From an uncultured bacterium (GTDB lineage: Bacteria > Elusimicrobiota > Elusimicrobia > Elusimicrobiales > Elusimicrobiaceae): a DNA stretch of 64,000 nt. The stretch lies in NCBI GenBank assembly GCA_949291365.1, contig CASEVJ010000005.1, forward strand, positions 62,001-126,000, in the 5' to 3' direction. This document shows, piece after piece, positions 53,361 to 62,382 of this stretch (position 1 is its first letter; every line of letters begins with the position of its first letter). Position numbers and translations under genes: made by a program. The notes beneath the pieces are model-generated. The model did not search any database. It worked only from the letters and a program-made list of their open reading frames with translations, and was not told where the DNA came from.

Positions 53361-53951
53361 TTATTTATCGCGCAGCTGCAGCACTTCGTCAATAATGCCG
53401 TATGCTTTGGCTTCTTCGGCAGACAAATAATAATTGCGTTCGCTGTCCTGGCGGATTTTCTCTTTGGGCTGGCCCGTGTGTTTGGCCAGAATATCCAGCA
53501 GGTGTTCTTTATTGTCTTTCAGTTCGCGCGTTTCAATTTCAATATCCGTTACCTGGCCGGAAATCCCGCCGCCCCAAATCAGCGGCTGGTGAATCATAAT
53601 ACGCGCATGCGGCAGCGCATAGCGGCGGCCTTTGGAACCGGCCGCTAAAAGCACCGCCCCAAAGCTCATGGCCTGGCCCATACATATAGTAGTGATAGGG
53701 GCTTTGATAAACTGCATGGTATCATAAATAGCCAGCCCCGCCGTCACCATACCGCCGGGAGAGTTGATATAAAGGTTAATTTCCCGCTGGGAATCCTCCG
53801 CGTCCAAATACAACAGCTGCGCAATAATCATATTGGCGCTGGCGGTGTCCACTTCCCCTTCCCGGCCGCCCACAAAAATAATGCGGTCTTTAAGCAGGCG
53901 GGAAAAAATATCATATCCGACATTCTTCTCTATAATAGTAGGTATAATCAT
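53361..53951 (-). CDS. clpP: ATP-dependent Clp protease proteolytic subunit
   Basis: About 196 aa serine protease ring subunit. [63 protein letters not shown] contains the catalytic Ser (QAMSFGA; usual QAASMGA) and His (IMIHQPL); Asp follows in the [18 protein letters not shown] region (DSERNYYL for the usual DTDRDxxM). ATG 53951 ([10 protein letters not shown]) has GGAG 5-6 nt upstream and matches normal ClpP starts. No clpX or trigger-factor gene beside it. Confidence 0.94.
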   Translation of the reverse strand: MIIPTIIEKNVGYDIFSRLLKDRIIFVGGREGEVDTASANMIIAQLLYLDAEDSQREINLYINSPGGMVTAGLAIYDTMQFIKAPITTICMGQAMSFGAVLLAAGSKGRRYALPHARIMIHQPLIWGGGISGQVTDIEIETRELKDNKEHLLDILAKHTGQPKEKIRQDSERNYYLSAEEAKAYGIIDEVLQLRDK

Positions 53952-54033
53952 ATACGCTCCAATGCTGTTTTTTTTATTATACAAAAACCGCCTTCCCCCG
54001 CCAAACCCCGCCGCCGCAGGGCCCAGAAAAATA

Positions 54034-54072
54034 TAGGTCTAAAATTCAACTTGACATGGGCCTAAAATTCCT
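54034..54072 (+). promoter_or_regulatory. TRGGYC direct-repeat element (regulon site 3)
   Basis: TAGGTCTAAAATTC (54034) and TGGGCCTAAAATTCC (54057), exact 23-bp period, the closest pair to each other in the window. The second GG is 79 bp before ATG 54138. Possible -10 TAGAAT begins 36 bp after that GG (54095-54100). Confidence 0.8.
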
Positions 54073-54137
54073 TTTCTGCGCCGGGAATTTATTATAGAAT
54101 ATACCTGTACCCAAAAAATAAACTAACCGGAGATAAC

Positions 54138-54635
54138 ATGAACATAAAAAACAGCTTATTCGGACTTGCCTGTGTATTAACCGTTATGGCCGCCGCACAG
54201 CCCGTCCATGCCCAATTCATTTCCCATGCGGAACGCGAAGCCATGCGCACCGGCTGGCAAGTGAAAGTGGAAAAAGCGCAACCCAAGCAACAGCAAGCTG
54301 CCCAGCAGGCCCAAGAAAAGAAAAATGCAGCTGCCGTTATCGCCAGTCAGGACGCTAAAAGAGGATGCGCTCCCCAAAACAGCGATTGCTCTTGGAGCGT
54401 AGCTGAAAAATTGGGCAAAGCCCTTAAAGAATCTTCCAAAACAGCCGTCACTTATGGTGCTGTCGGGCCGGAAAGCTATGTCATTACCCCGGCAGATCTT
54501 ATATGGGTGAAATCTGCCTCTGCTACAGAAACTGCATCCTCTACCAACAGCAAAGTGCAGTCGCAGCAGGACTCTTTGAGCAAAGCGTTGGAAAAAGCCA
54601 ACCTCAAAGCCGTCCAAAACGCTGCCAAAAAATAA
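54138..54635 (+). CDS. Small secreted Gln/Ala-rich protein (TRGGYC regulon)
   Basis: 165 aa. Signal peptide MNIKNSLFGLACVLTVMAAAQPVHAQ. The mature part has a Gln/Ala/Lys-rich helix (KAQPKQQQAAQQAQEKKNAAAVIAS), one possible disulfide pair in KRGCAPQNSDCSW, and a Ser/Ala/Lys-rich helical end (SQQDSLSKALEKANLKAVQNAAKK). No family recognised. An upstream ribosome-binding site ACCGGAGA is present. Monocistronic. Confidence 0.8.
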   Translation: MNIKNSLFGLACVLTVMAAAQPVHAQFISHAEREAMRTGWQVKVEKAQPKQQQAAQQAQEKKNAAAVIASQDAKRGCAPQNSDCSWSVAEKLGKALKESSKTAVTYGAVGPESYVITPADLIWVKSASATETASSTNSKVQSQQDSLSKALEKANLKAVQNAAKK

Positions 54636-54656
54636 AAATAAGATTTATTCAAAAAG

Positions 54657-54681
54657 ACCCCCGCCAGCCGGGGGTTTTTTA
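54657..54681 (+). terminator. Terminator of the secreted protein at 54138
   Basis: CCCCCG / CGGGGG stem with TTTTTT. Confidence 0.8.
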
Positions 54682-55055
54682 TTGTTTTCCCACGCGGCGG
54701 CTTACGTAGCAGGGAAGTCTTTTTCTCTCTGAAGCTCTTTTTGCAGATCATTTCCCCGCCCGAGCAAAGCACTCTCCCGCTGCCACCCCAGATTAGCCAT
54801 GCCGTTCCTAGTGAGGCAATTTCCCCATTCAGGCAGGTGTCCCAGGGAAAAATATCTATATCAACATGGCTTTTCGGGCGCGCCAATTCCCCACTTGGCT
54901 AATATCCCAAGCACATACTCCGAAGCTATGCCCGTGCGCCAATTTTCCAAAACAGCCGTGCATTTTCCCGTATAAAAATTTGCAGCTCTGAACGCGGCTT
55001 TTCCGCCATACAAACGGCCATCTCTGATTACGCTGAAAGTCCCTGCACACAAAAA
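54682..55055. other. Gene-free stretch 54682-55055
   Basis: About 375 bp. Minus-strand open frames (e.g. about 67 codons from 55064) have no ribosome-binding site and no family. I see no repeat or RNA motif. Confidence 0.5.
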
Positions 55056-55081
55056 ATCCCGCATGAGATTCGCGCGGGATA
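55055..55081 (-). terminator. Terminator of the 58235-55209 operon
   Basis: ATCCCGC / GCGGGAT stem with a 9-11 nt loop and TTTTTT on the minus strand, about 130 bp past the TPR gene. Confidence 0.7.
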
Positions 55082-55208
55082 AAAGGATGATACTGCCCAG
55101 GGCTTACCTGCTTTGGTTTATCGGTGTGTTGGCGGGCAGCGCACACGACTAGTGTATCCAACATCTCCCGGCACAGCTGTTATGTTGTGGCGCACAAGGC
55201 AAGACGCA

Positions 55209-56273
55209 TCAGGTAAAACTTTCCAAATAGGTATGCAGTCCTTCGGCGCGGGCCTGTTTGACGCCTTCTTCATACATACTTTCCGCTTCGTCCACGCGGC
55301 CCAGCGCATAAAGCACCTGGCCCAGCGCCAACTTGGTCAGGATTTGGCCGCGGATTTCGTCGGAATTGTCAAACAGTTCGCGCGCGGCCTGCAAATCCGC
55401 CAACGCCTGCGGCAGTTTGTTGCGGCGTTTTAAAATATCGGCCCGGCCCCATTTGACAAAGCCCAAATCCACCTTATCGCCAATACCGCTGTAAAGTACG
55501 TCGGCTTTATTGTAGTGGCGCAGGGCTTCATTGTATTTACCCTGCTGGCGCAAGCCGTTGGCCATGCCGCAGTTGGTATAGGCCTTGCCGAATAAATCTT
55601 CGGTTTTAGTAAAAATCTTTTCCGCCAGTTTATAGTTTTTGACGCAGTCGTCAATCTTGCCCGCAATGCGGCTGATGCCCGCCAGCCCGCAATAGCCGTA
55701 GGCCAAATTAATTTCATCGCCGGCTTTTTTGGCGTAGGTAATAGCCAGTTTAAACTGGGCAATGCCTTCTTGGAGCAAGCCCTGCAAGCGGTAAATGCCG
55801 CCTTTGGCCCAGCAAATAAAGCTCATGCCGGCCCAGTCTTTCTGCTGGGTGTAGGCCGCCAGCACTGCGTCCAGCAAGTCCAGCGCTTCTTCCAGCCGGC
55901 CCCAGGCACGCAGAGCCATGCCCATTTCCTGCATAGCGCGCACCACATATTCGTCATATTCCAGTTCCCGGGCCATTTTTAAGGCATCCTCTGCCAGCTC
56001 ATAAGCGGCCGAAGACACGCCCAACGTGCGGTAGCAGGCCGCCATCGCCAGCAGAATATCCATACGCTCTTCTGCATTAAGCGTTACCTTGAGCGCCCGG
56101 GCATAAGTTTCTATAGCCGGCTGAAAAGAGCCCAGCAAGCGCTGCGCTTCGCCCAACAAAAACAGGGCCGGTGCGTCCAAATTCTTTTTGTTTTTCAAAG
56201 CAGCCAGCACTTTGGACGGCTTTTCGTCCAGCCAGCGTTGTAAAGTATCGGTAGTTATTTTTTTAGCGGGCAT
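55209..56273 (-). CDS. Tetratricopeptide-repeat protein
   Basis: 354 aa, no signal peptide, so cytoplasmic. Built almost entirely of TPR units: LDAPALFLLGEAQRLLGSFQPAIETYARALKVT, MDILLAMAACYRTLGVSSAAYELAEDALKMAREL, INLAYGYCGLAGISRIAGKIDDCVKNYKLAEKIF, GKAYTNCGMANGLRQQGKYNEALRHYNKADVLY, DLGFVKWGRADILKRRNKLPQALADLQAARELF, GQILTKLALGQVLYALGRVDEAESMYEEGVKQA. An N-terminal piece (TTDTLQRWLDEKPSKVLAALKNKK) is separate. It follows a stand-alone receiver domain, so a protein-protein scaffold role in that signalling is plausible. SD AGGAG. Confidence 0.88.
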   Translation of the reverse strand: MPAKKITTDTLQRWLDEKPSKVLAALKNKKNLDAPALFLLGEAQRLLGSFQPAIETYARALKVTLNAEERMDILLAMAACYRTLGVSSAAYELAEDALKMARELEYDEYVVRAMQEMGMALRAWGRLEEALDLLDAVLAAYTQQKDWAGMSFICWAKGGIYRLQGLLQEGIAQFKLAITYAKKAGDEINLAYGYCGLAGISRIAGKIDDCVKNYKLAEKIFTKTEDLFGKAYTNCGMANGLRQQGKYNEALRHYNKADVLYSGIGDKVDLGFVKWGRADILKRRNKLPQALADLQAARELFDNSDEIRGQILTKLALGQVLYALGRVDEAESMYEEGVKQARAEGLHTYLESFT

Positions 56274-56309
56274 GCTCCTCTCCTTCTGTCCAAGGCCGCA
56301 TACAAACGG

Positions 56310-56675
56310 CTACATGTTTAAATATTTTTTAATTTCCGCCAACGTGGCGGCCAAATCGTAGGGTTTGTCTATAAAATAATCCGCCCCCGCCTCTTGGGCG
56401 CGGGTTTTGCTTTCGCTGTCAGTCAGCGTAGACATAATGACTACCGGGATACGCCAGGTGGCTTCCCCGGTTTTAAGCATTTTGCACACTTCAAAACCGC
56501 TTAATTTGGGCAGCATTAAATCCAGCAAAATCAAATCCGGCTTTTCCCGCCGTGCCGCCGCCACTCCCTGCACGCCGTCGGCAGCCCAAACGGTTTGCAC
56601 GCCTTCGAGCTCCAGCGCTCCTTTCAAAGCGCCGGCTAATGTTTTGGAATCTTCTATTAAAACCACTTTTTTCAT
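56310..56675 (-). CDS. Stand-alone CheY-like receiver
   Basis: 121 aa, a receiver domain only. VVLIEDSKTLAGALKGALE (acidic pocket, Glu-Asp), phospho-acceptor Asp in PDLILLDLMLPKLSGFEVC, Thr/Ser in VVIMSTLTDSE, Lys in YFIDKPYD. No output domain, so it acts by protein binding; the TPR protein 36 bp downstream is the obvious candidate partner. No histidine kinase lies in the window. Start overlaps the gamma-CA stop by 4 nt. Confidence 0.93.
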   Translation of the reverse strand: MKKVVLIEDSKTLAGALKGALELEGVQTVWAADGVQGVAAARREKPDLILLDLMLPKLSGFEVCKMLKTGEATWRIPVVIMSTLTDSESKTRAQEAGADYFIDKPYDLAATLAEIKKYLNM

Positions 56676-57190
56676 GATAATTCTTCCGCCGCGTCTTTAA
56701 ATTTTTTAGCTAAACGCGCATATTCGCGCGCATTCTGCAGGACGGCATTCATTTCATCTTCCGTCAGTTCCCGCACCACTTTAGCCGGCACGCCCATGAC
56801 CAAAGAGCCCGCGGGAATGTTCTTCCCCGCCGTTACCACCGCCCCGGCGCCAATTAAGCAGTTAGGGCCTATTTCGCTCTCCAGCACCACCGCATTCATA
56901 CCGATTAGGCAGTTGTCTCCTATTTTGCTGCCGTGCACTATGGATCCATGGCCTATGCTTACGCCTTTGCCAATTACGGCGGGGCAATTGTAATTTACAT
57001 GAATACAGGCATTATCTTGCACATTGCTGTTTTCCCCGACGATAATCTCTGCTATGTCTGCACGCAGCACTGCTCCGGGCCAGACGGAAACCTGTTCCCC
57101 CAGCGTCACGGCGCCGCATACTACGGCGGTCTTATGGATAAACGCGCTTGGGGCGGTTTTGGGCACCAGTTCGTCAATTCTTTCCTTCAT
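56672..57190 (-). CDS. Gamma-carbonic-anhydrase-like left-handed beta-helix protein
   Basis: 172 aa. Hexapeptide repeats: FIHKTAVVCGAVTLGEQVSVWPGAVLRADIAEIIVGENSNVQDNACIHV, PAVIGKGVSIGHGSIVHGSKIGDNCLIGMNAVVLESEIGPNCLIGAGAVVTAGKNIPAGSLVMGVPAKVVREL. Zinc-ligand His residues of gamma-CA-like proteins appear in IHVN, SIGHGSIVHG. Enzymatic carbonic anhydrase activity is often absent in this subgroup (YrdA/PaaY-like). Overlaps both the upstream flippase-like gene (17 nt) and the receiver gene. Confidence 0.9.
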   Translation of the reverse strand: MKERIDELVPKTAPSAFIHKTAVVCGAVTLGEQVSVWPGAVLRADIAEIIVGENSNVQDNACIHVNYNCPAVIGKGVSIGHGSIVHGSKIGDNCLIGMNAVVLESEIGPNCLIGAGAVVTAGKNIPAGSLVMGVPAKVVRELTEDEMNAVLQNAREYARLAKKFKDAAEELS

Positions 57191-58235
57191 AAAAGGGCAC
57201 CTCTTTTAACTTTTTGGATTGGCGCGGCGTTTCCGACAGCTGCAGCCCCCAATAAATAAAAATACTCACTATTCCCGGCAAAATATAATACACCACGCGG
57301 TAAATCAGCGTGGCCATCAGGGCGGCGTCCCAGTCTATACCCAGCTGGGCAAATACGGCAGTCATCGCCAGCTCCATGGCGCCCAATCCGCCGGGCAGCA
57401 CCGGGATAAGCGTGGTCACCATGCCCACGGCAAACCCCGCCACCAACCCCCCTGCGGAAATATGCACCCCTACCGCGCGGAACGCAAAATACAATACCAA
57501 AATGGTAAACAGCCAGTCCGCACAGACATAGACGATAGTCCAAGTCAGTTTGTTTTTCTTTTTATGGATTAAATCTATCCCTTCGTCCAGCTGGTCTACA
57601 AAATCGTCATAGCGGCCTTTGGGGATAAGCGCGCGGAATACATGGAACAAAAATTTATTGAGCCAGCGGAAAATTTTGCGCACCCATTTGGAGCGCCATT
57701 CATTGTTAAACAAAAACGCCGTGATAAACGCGCACACGGCACACATGATAATAATCAGGAAAAAATTCTTTAAAATCTGCATGGTGGTAGCCGACGAATT
57801 GAACAACATCAGCACCGACCCCTGCAAAATAATAATCGCCAGCACAAAATACAAAAGTACGCTGATGACGATGCTGGCCGTTACGCACATGCCAAACGGC
57901 ACGCGGCGGCGGTTGAGCAAATGCGCCCGCAGCGCAAAACCGCTCACCCCCAGAGAAGACACCACATAGTTGACCGTGGTGGACACCAGCGCAATGCCGA
58001 TAGCCGCCCCCTTGTTAATGCGCCGGCCCATAATGCGCAGCACTTCATACAAACTTAAGCCCATCGCCACATAAATCAGCACGGCGGAAAGAATGGAAAG
58101 AAATAGATATTTGGTTTGCACTTCCTGCCAAATTTTGACCATACTGTCTTTGCCCTGATACACCAGCAAAGCAATAATGCCCAAAGACAGGATAACGCCC
58201 ACTGTATAAATTAAAAATTTGACGCCTTTTTTCAT
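57174..58235 (-). CDS. UPF0104/LPG-synthase-transmembrane-domain-type membrane protein
   Basis: About 353 aa, around eight membrane segments. Family features (AglD/MprF membrane part, PF03706): VNYVVSSLGVSGFALRAHLLNRRRVPFG, ITAFLFNNEWRSKWVRKIFRWLNKFLFHV, and FAVGMVTTLIPVLPGGLGAMELAMTAVFAQLGIDWDAALMATLIYRVVYYILPGIVSIFIYW, where P-G-G-x-G-x-x-E is the hallmark. Such proteins are proposed lipid-flippase-like. It lacks the catalytic aminoacyltransferase domain. ATG 58235 has GGAAAG upstream. First gene of a four-gene operon. Confidence 0.85.
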   Translation of the reverse strand: MKKGVKFLIYTVGVILSLGIIALLVYQGKDSMVKIWQEVQTKYLFLSILSAVLIYVAMGLSLYEVLRIMGRRINKGAAIGIALVSTTVNYVVSSLGVSGFALRAHLLNRRRVPFGMCVTASIVISVLLYFVLAIIILQGSVLMLFNSSATTMQILKNFFLIIIMCAVCAFITAFLFNNEWRSKWVRKIFRWLNKFLFHVFRALIPKGRYDDFVDQLDEGIDLIHKKKNKLTWTIVYVCADWLFTILVLYFAFRAVGVHISAGGLVAGFAVGMVTTLIPVLPGGLGAMELAMTAVFAQLGIDWDAALMATLIYRVVYYILPGIVSIFIYWGLQLSETPRQSKKLKEVPFYEGKN

Positions 58236-58505
58236 AACTGGCTTTCCATAAACGCCCCTACCGGACGCAAAAGGTATGCACTGCCTGCCGGCACTCCGGC
58301 GGTCTAAACGGGCTACGGCCCCGGCGGGGCAGCCCCGCGGCCTTGGAGAAGCGGCCGGCGGGAGGCGGCTGGCTATACAACCCCCTGCCCAAAAGCCCGG
58401 CATGTAGAACACGCCGGAGCGGTTTTATAAATTATATAATTTATATAAACATTTTACACCAAAACCGGCCCTTTTACGCGCCGGAAAATGAAGGATTTGG
58501 ATTAT

Positions 58506-61487
58506 ATGAAAAGCATTAAAGTCATTGGGGCCAAAGGGCACAACTTAAAAAACATCACCGTAGAACTGCCTAAAGACAAAATGGTGGTGGTGACCGGGCT
58601 TTCCGGCAGCGGCAAAAGCTCGCTGGCGTTTGACACCATTTACGCAGAAGGCCAGCGCCGCTATGTGGAAAGTATGTCCGCCTATGCGCGGCAATTTTTG
58701 GAACTGATGGAAAAGCCGGACGTAGAGCATATTTCCGGGCTCTCCCCCGCTATTTCCATTGAACAAAGAAACCCGTCCAAAAACCCCCGCTCCACCGTAG
58801 CCACCGTGACGGAAATTTACGACTATTTGCGTCTGCTCTTTGCCCGCGTGGGCAAACGCCACTGCCCGCAGTGCGGGCGGCCGGTGGAAAGCTGGTCTGT
58901 GCAGGGAATTACCGCCGATATTTTAAAGAAATTTGCCGATAAAAACGTCTACATTTTCTCCCCCATCGTGCGCGGACGGGCCGGCACCTATGAAGAATTA
59001 TTTGCCAAACTGAAAAAAGAGGGTTTTGTCAAAGTACGGGTGGACGGCACGCTGTGCGCGCTGGACACGCCGCCGGTGCTGGAACGCTACAAAAAACACA
59101 CCATTGAGCTGATGGCAGACGAAATTTATGTAGATGAATTTGAACGCGAACGCATCGTGGAGTCTTTGGAGCTGGCGCTGAAATATTCCAAAGGATTAGT
59201 CACCGTGCAGGAAACGGAAGGCGAGAAACCGCAGCAATTTACCTACAGCGAAAGCAACGCCTGCGCGCACTGCGGAATCGGCTTTTCGGAGCTGGAGCCG
59301 CGCCTGTTCTCTTTCAACTCCCCTTACGGCGCCTGCCCGGAATGCAACGGGTTAGGCATAAAAATACAAATTGCCGAAGATTTGGTGGTGCCAGACCCCA
59401 CCCTCTCTATTAACGAGGGCGCTATCGCCGCCTGGGACAACCCGGTTACCACCCGCACCCACCGCTGGAAAAGCTCTTGGAGCGGGTATTATTACGACAT
59501 TTTAAAACAGGTCTGCCGCCGCGCCAAAATTAATATGAACACGCCGTGGAACAAACTCTCCAAAGCGCAGCGGGATATGCTGCTGTACGGCTCGGGCGAT
59601 GCGCATTATACGTCGGTCATTTCCGGCACAGACCAACATTTTGAGGGTGTGATTACCAATTTAAAACGCCGCCACGACGAAAGCGAAAGCGAATTTGTCA
59701 AAGAAGAAGTCTATAACCGCTTTATGCGGGAAATTACCTGCCCCGTCTGCCAGGGCAAACGCTTAAAGCCCGAAGCGCTGGCGGTGTATGTGGGCGGGAA
59801 AAATATTGCGCAAATCGGCGCGATGCAAGTGTCGGCGGCGAAAGAATTTTTTAATCAGCTGGAACTGGACGATAAAGAAAAAATCATCGCCAAAGACGTG
59901 CTGAAAGAAATCAAAGCGCGGCTGGAATTTTTAAACAGCGTGGGGCTCTCTTACCTGACGCTGGAGCGCAAGAGCCAGACGTTATCGGGCGGAGAGTCGC
60001 AGCGCATTCATTTGGCCACGCAAATCGGCTCCGGCTTAACGGGCGTGCTGTATGTGCTGGACGAGCCGACCATCGGCCTGCACTCGCGCGACAATGACCG
60101 CCTGATTGCCACCCTTAAAGAATTGCGCGATTTAGACAATACGCTTATCATCGTAGAGCACGACAAAGACACTATTTTGGCCTCCGACTGGGTGGTGGAG
60201 CTGGGCCCCGCCGCCGGAGAACACGGCGGGCAGGTGGTGGCGCAGGGGCCGACGGCGGAGTTTTTAAAAGACCCTAATTCTCTGACCGCCTCCTACTTAA
60301 ACGGACGGCGCTGTATTTTGCCGCAGGAAAAACTGCGCAAAGGCAACGGCAAATACATTGAAATTTTGGGCGCCAAACAATTTAACCTCAAAGACATTGA
60401 CGTTAAAATTCCGCTGGGCAAAATGGTGTGCGTAACCGGCGTGTCCGGCAGCGGCAAGAGCACGCTGGTGCACCAAATTTTATACAAAGCGCTGGCGCAA
60501 AAATTTTACCGCGCCAAAGACGTGCCCGGTGAGCATAAGGCCGTCAAAGGGCTGGAAAATATAGACAAAGTGATTATTGTAGACCAGGCCCCCATCGGCA
60601 AAACGCCGCGTTCCAACCCAGCCACCTACATTGGACTGTTCACGCAGATACGCGAGCTTTTTGCCCAAATGCCCGAAGCCAAACGCCGCGGCTATAAGGC
60701 GGGGCGTTTTTCCTTCAACGTCAAAGGTGGCCGCTGTGAAAAATGCCAAGGCGACGGGATTTTAAAAATACAAATGCAGTTCCTGCCCGACATTTATGTA
60801 CGCTGTGAGGAATGCAACGGCAAACGCTTTAATGAGGACACCCTTCAGGTGACGTTTAAAGGAAAAAACATTGCCGACGTGCTGGACATGAGCGTATCAC
60901 AAGCGTTGGAATTTTTTGACGCTATCCCCAAAATCAAACGCTACCTGCAAACCCTCAACGATGTGGGACTGGGATACATTAAGCTGGGCCAGGCAGCCAC
61001 CACGCTTTCGGGCGGAGAGGCGCAGCGCGTCAAGCTGGCAGACGAGCTTTCCCGCAAGGGCACCGGCAAAACGCTCTATATTTTAGATGAGCCCACCACC
61101 GGGCTGCACTTTGCCGACATTGATAAGCTTTTAAATGTGTTGCACGGACTGGCCGACCGTGGCAACACGGTGCTGATTATTGAGCATAATTTAGACGTGA
61201 TTAAAACGGCGGACTGGATTATAGATTTAGGGCCCGAAGGGGGCGACAAGGGCGGCCAAATCGTCTGCGAAGGCACCCCGCGCGAAGTAGCCGCCTGCGC
61301 GGCTTCTTACACCGGCAAATACTTAAAGCCGGAGCTGGAGCTGGCAGACGCTTTCCGCGCCGCACACGGCGGGGCCAAGCTGCCGCCGGGGCTTACACCG
61401 GCCGTACCGGCCGCTTCCGCCGCCGCGGCAGATACGGTACAGCCGCCGCGTGCCGCACGCAGAAAAACTGCCGCCAAAAAGAAATAA
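58506..61487 (+). CDS. uvrA: Excinuclease ABC subunit A
   Basis: DNA damage-recognition ATPase of nucleotide excision repair. About 993 aa; family about 940. IKVIGAKGHNLKNITVELPKDKMVVVTGLSGSGKSSLAFDTIYAEGQRRYVESMSAYARQFL (Walker A 1), HCPQCGRP, CAHCGIGFSELEPRLFSFNSPYGACPEC (first zinc module), LSGGESQRIHLATQIGSGLTGVLYVLDEPTIGLHSRDN, VTGVSGSGKSTLVHQIL (Walker A 2), CEKCQGDGILKIQMQFLPDIYVRCEEC (zinc module), LSGGEAQRVKLADELSRKGTGKTLYILDEPTTGLHFADI. The last ~55 residues are an Ala/Pro-rich tail ending RAARRKTAAKKK. ATG 58506 was preferred because AAGGA lies upstream and the family begins here; ATG 58488 is the alternative. Confidence 0.96.
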   Translation: MKSIKVIGAKGHNLKNITVELPKDKMVVVTGLSGSGKSSLAFDTIYAEGQRRYVESMSAYARQFLELMEKPDVEHISGLSPAISIEQRNPSKNPRSTVATVTEIYDYLRLLFARVGKRHCPQCGRPVESWSVQGITADILKKFADKNVYIFSPIVRGRAGTYEELFAKLKKEGFVKVRVDGTLCALDTPPVLERYKKHTIELMADEIYVDEFERERIVESLELALKYSKGLVTVQETEGEKPQQFTYSESNACAHCGIGFSELEPRLFSFNSPYGACPECNGLGIKIQIAEDLVVPDPTLSINEGAIAAWDNPVTTRTHRWKSSWSGYYYDILKQVCRRAKINMNTPWNKLSKAQRDMLLYGSGDAHYTSVISGTDQHFEGVITNLKRRHDESESEFVKEEVYNRFMREITCPVCQGKRLKPEALAVYVGGKNIAQIGAMQVSAAKEFFNQLELDDKEKIIAKDVLKEIKARLEFLNSVGLSYLTLERKSQTLSGGESQRIHLATQIGSGLTGVLYVLDEPTIGLHSRDNDRLIATLKELRDLDNTLIIVEHDKDTILASDWVVELGPAAGEHGGQVVAQGPTAEFLKDPNSLTASYLNGRRCILPQEKLRKGNGKYIEILGAKQFNLKDIDVKIPLGKMVCVTGVSGSGKSTLVHQILYKALAQKFYRAKDVPGEHKAVKGLENIDKVIIVDQAPIGKTPRSNPATYIGLFTQIRELFAQMPEAKRRGYKAGRFSFNVKGGRCEKCQGDGILKIQMQFLPDIYVRCEECNGKRFNEDTLQVTFKGKNIADVLDMSVSQALEFFDAIPKIKRYLQTLNDVGLGYIKLGQAATTLSGGEAQRVKLADELSRKGTGKTLYILDEPTTGLHFADIDKLLNVLHGLADRGNTVLIIEHNLDVIKTADWIIDLGPEGGDKGGQIVCEGTPREVAACAASYTGKYLKPELELADAFRAAHGGAKLPPGLTPAVPAASAAAADTVQPPRAARRKTAAKKK

Positions 61488-61511
61488 ACACCAACGACTC
61501 TATGCGCCAAA

Positions 61512-61540
61512 ATCCCCCTGTTTAGGCAGGGGGTATTTTG
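61512..61540 (+). terminator. Terminator of uvrA
   Basis: ATCCCCCTG / CAGGGGG stem with 6-nt loop and TATTTTG. Confidence 0.75.
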
Positions 61541-61642
61541 TTACATATTCCATTGGCTTGTGGGGCCCGGGCGCCCGATATGCCGGGCCGCTTTGGCTTT
61601 GCTATTCGGGCTTACGCCAGGGCTGATAAAAAAGTATGTATA

Positions 61643-61668
61643 AAAACCCCCGGTCAAAAACCGGGGGT
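61643..61668 (-). terminator. Terminator of the pilin gene
   Basis: ACCCCCGGT / ACCGGGGG stem with a short loop and TTTTTATAC on the minus strand. Confidence 0.75.
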
Positions 61669-61765
61669 ATCCTATAATACTGCTAATACTGCTTGTAACA
61701 AGACGAGTATCGTGAAAGCAACGTTTAGAGATAAAATTTACTTACCACTTTTACACGGCTGACAT

Positions 61766-62308
61766 CTATGGCTGGAAATAAGCGCCTCCTTCATTTTTAG
61801 TAAAACCAATGGCCTGGCACCAATTGGTGCTTGAATCTGAATTATAGCAAGCAATACGGTTTAATTCATTTTCATTACCATTGTCGTATGCGGTAGTTTC
61901 CAACTCATATTTTGTGTACATGGGGCGACGTTCCGCTCCAATATACTGTCCGTCTAAATGATAAGTAAAGTTTTTAGTCGCCGGGCCGCAAACGGGCTCT
62001 GCGCAGTCTGAATCGGAAGAAGACGGCAAACCATATTCTTCAAAAGAAAATAAATTTTGCCCATTAGAACCTTCAAAACACAATTCATCATCCCCATGTT
62101 CCAAAAGGCAAATACTTTGCTGGTCACGCAAGGCCTTGAGCATGGCAATCGCTTCCGTGGCGCGGCTCTTTTCCACCGCTTTGGTATACTGCGGCAACGC
62201 CACTGCAGACAATATCCCAATAATCAACACCACCACCAGCAACTCTATCAGCGTAAACCCTGCCGAAGGGGCGGTGCATAACCCTTTTTTTATCGTTTTG
62301 CAAAACAT
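61766..62308 (-). CDS. Type IV pilin-like protein
   Basis: 180 aa. Class III signal: short basic leader MFCKTIKKGLCTAPSAG cleaved before the FTLIELLVVVLIIGILSAVALPQYTKAVEKSR helix, with the essential Glu at mature position 5. The globular part contains four Cys likely in disulfides (ICLLEHGDDELC, CAEPVC, IACYNSDSSTNWC region) and ends NEGGAYFQP. No minor-pilin or assembly genes nearby, so it is probably one of many dispersed pilin genes. SD AGGAG. Its role (pilus subunit, secretion pseudopilin or surface receptor) is not determinable. Confidence 0.93.
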   Translation of the reverse strand: MFCKTIKKGLCTAPSAGFTLIELLVVVLIIGILSAVALPQYTKAVEKSRATEAIAMLKALRDQQSICLLEHGDDELCFEGSNGQNLFSFEEYGLPSSSDSDCAEPVCGPATKNFTYHLDGQYIGAERRPMYTKYELETTAYDNGNENELNRIACYNSDSSTNWCQAIGFTKNEGGAYFQP

Positions 62309-62370
62309 AATTTTCTCCTAAAATAATATCTTTAATTTCTTATTAATATTCCAGCCCGTCCATAAAGTTC

Positions 62371-62382
62371 TATAATTTAACC
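62371..62382 (+). promoter_or_regulatory. -10 box 6 nt from the ybaK ATG (leaderless candidate)
   Basis: TATAAT (62371-62376), TTAACC, ATG 62383; possible -35 TTCCAG 16 bp upstream. Confidence 0.55.
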
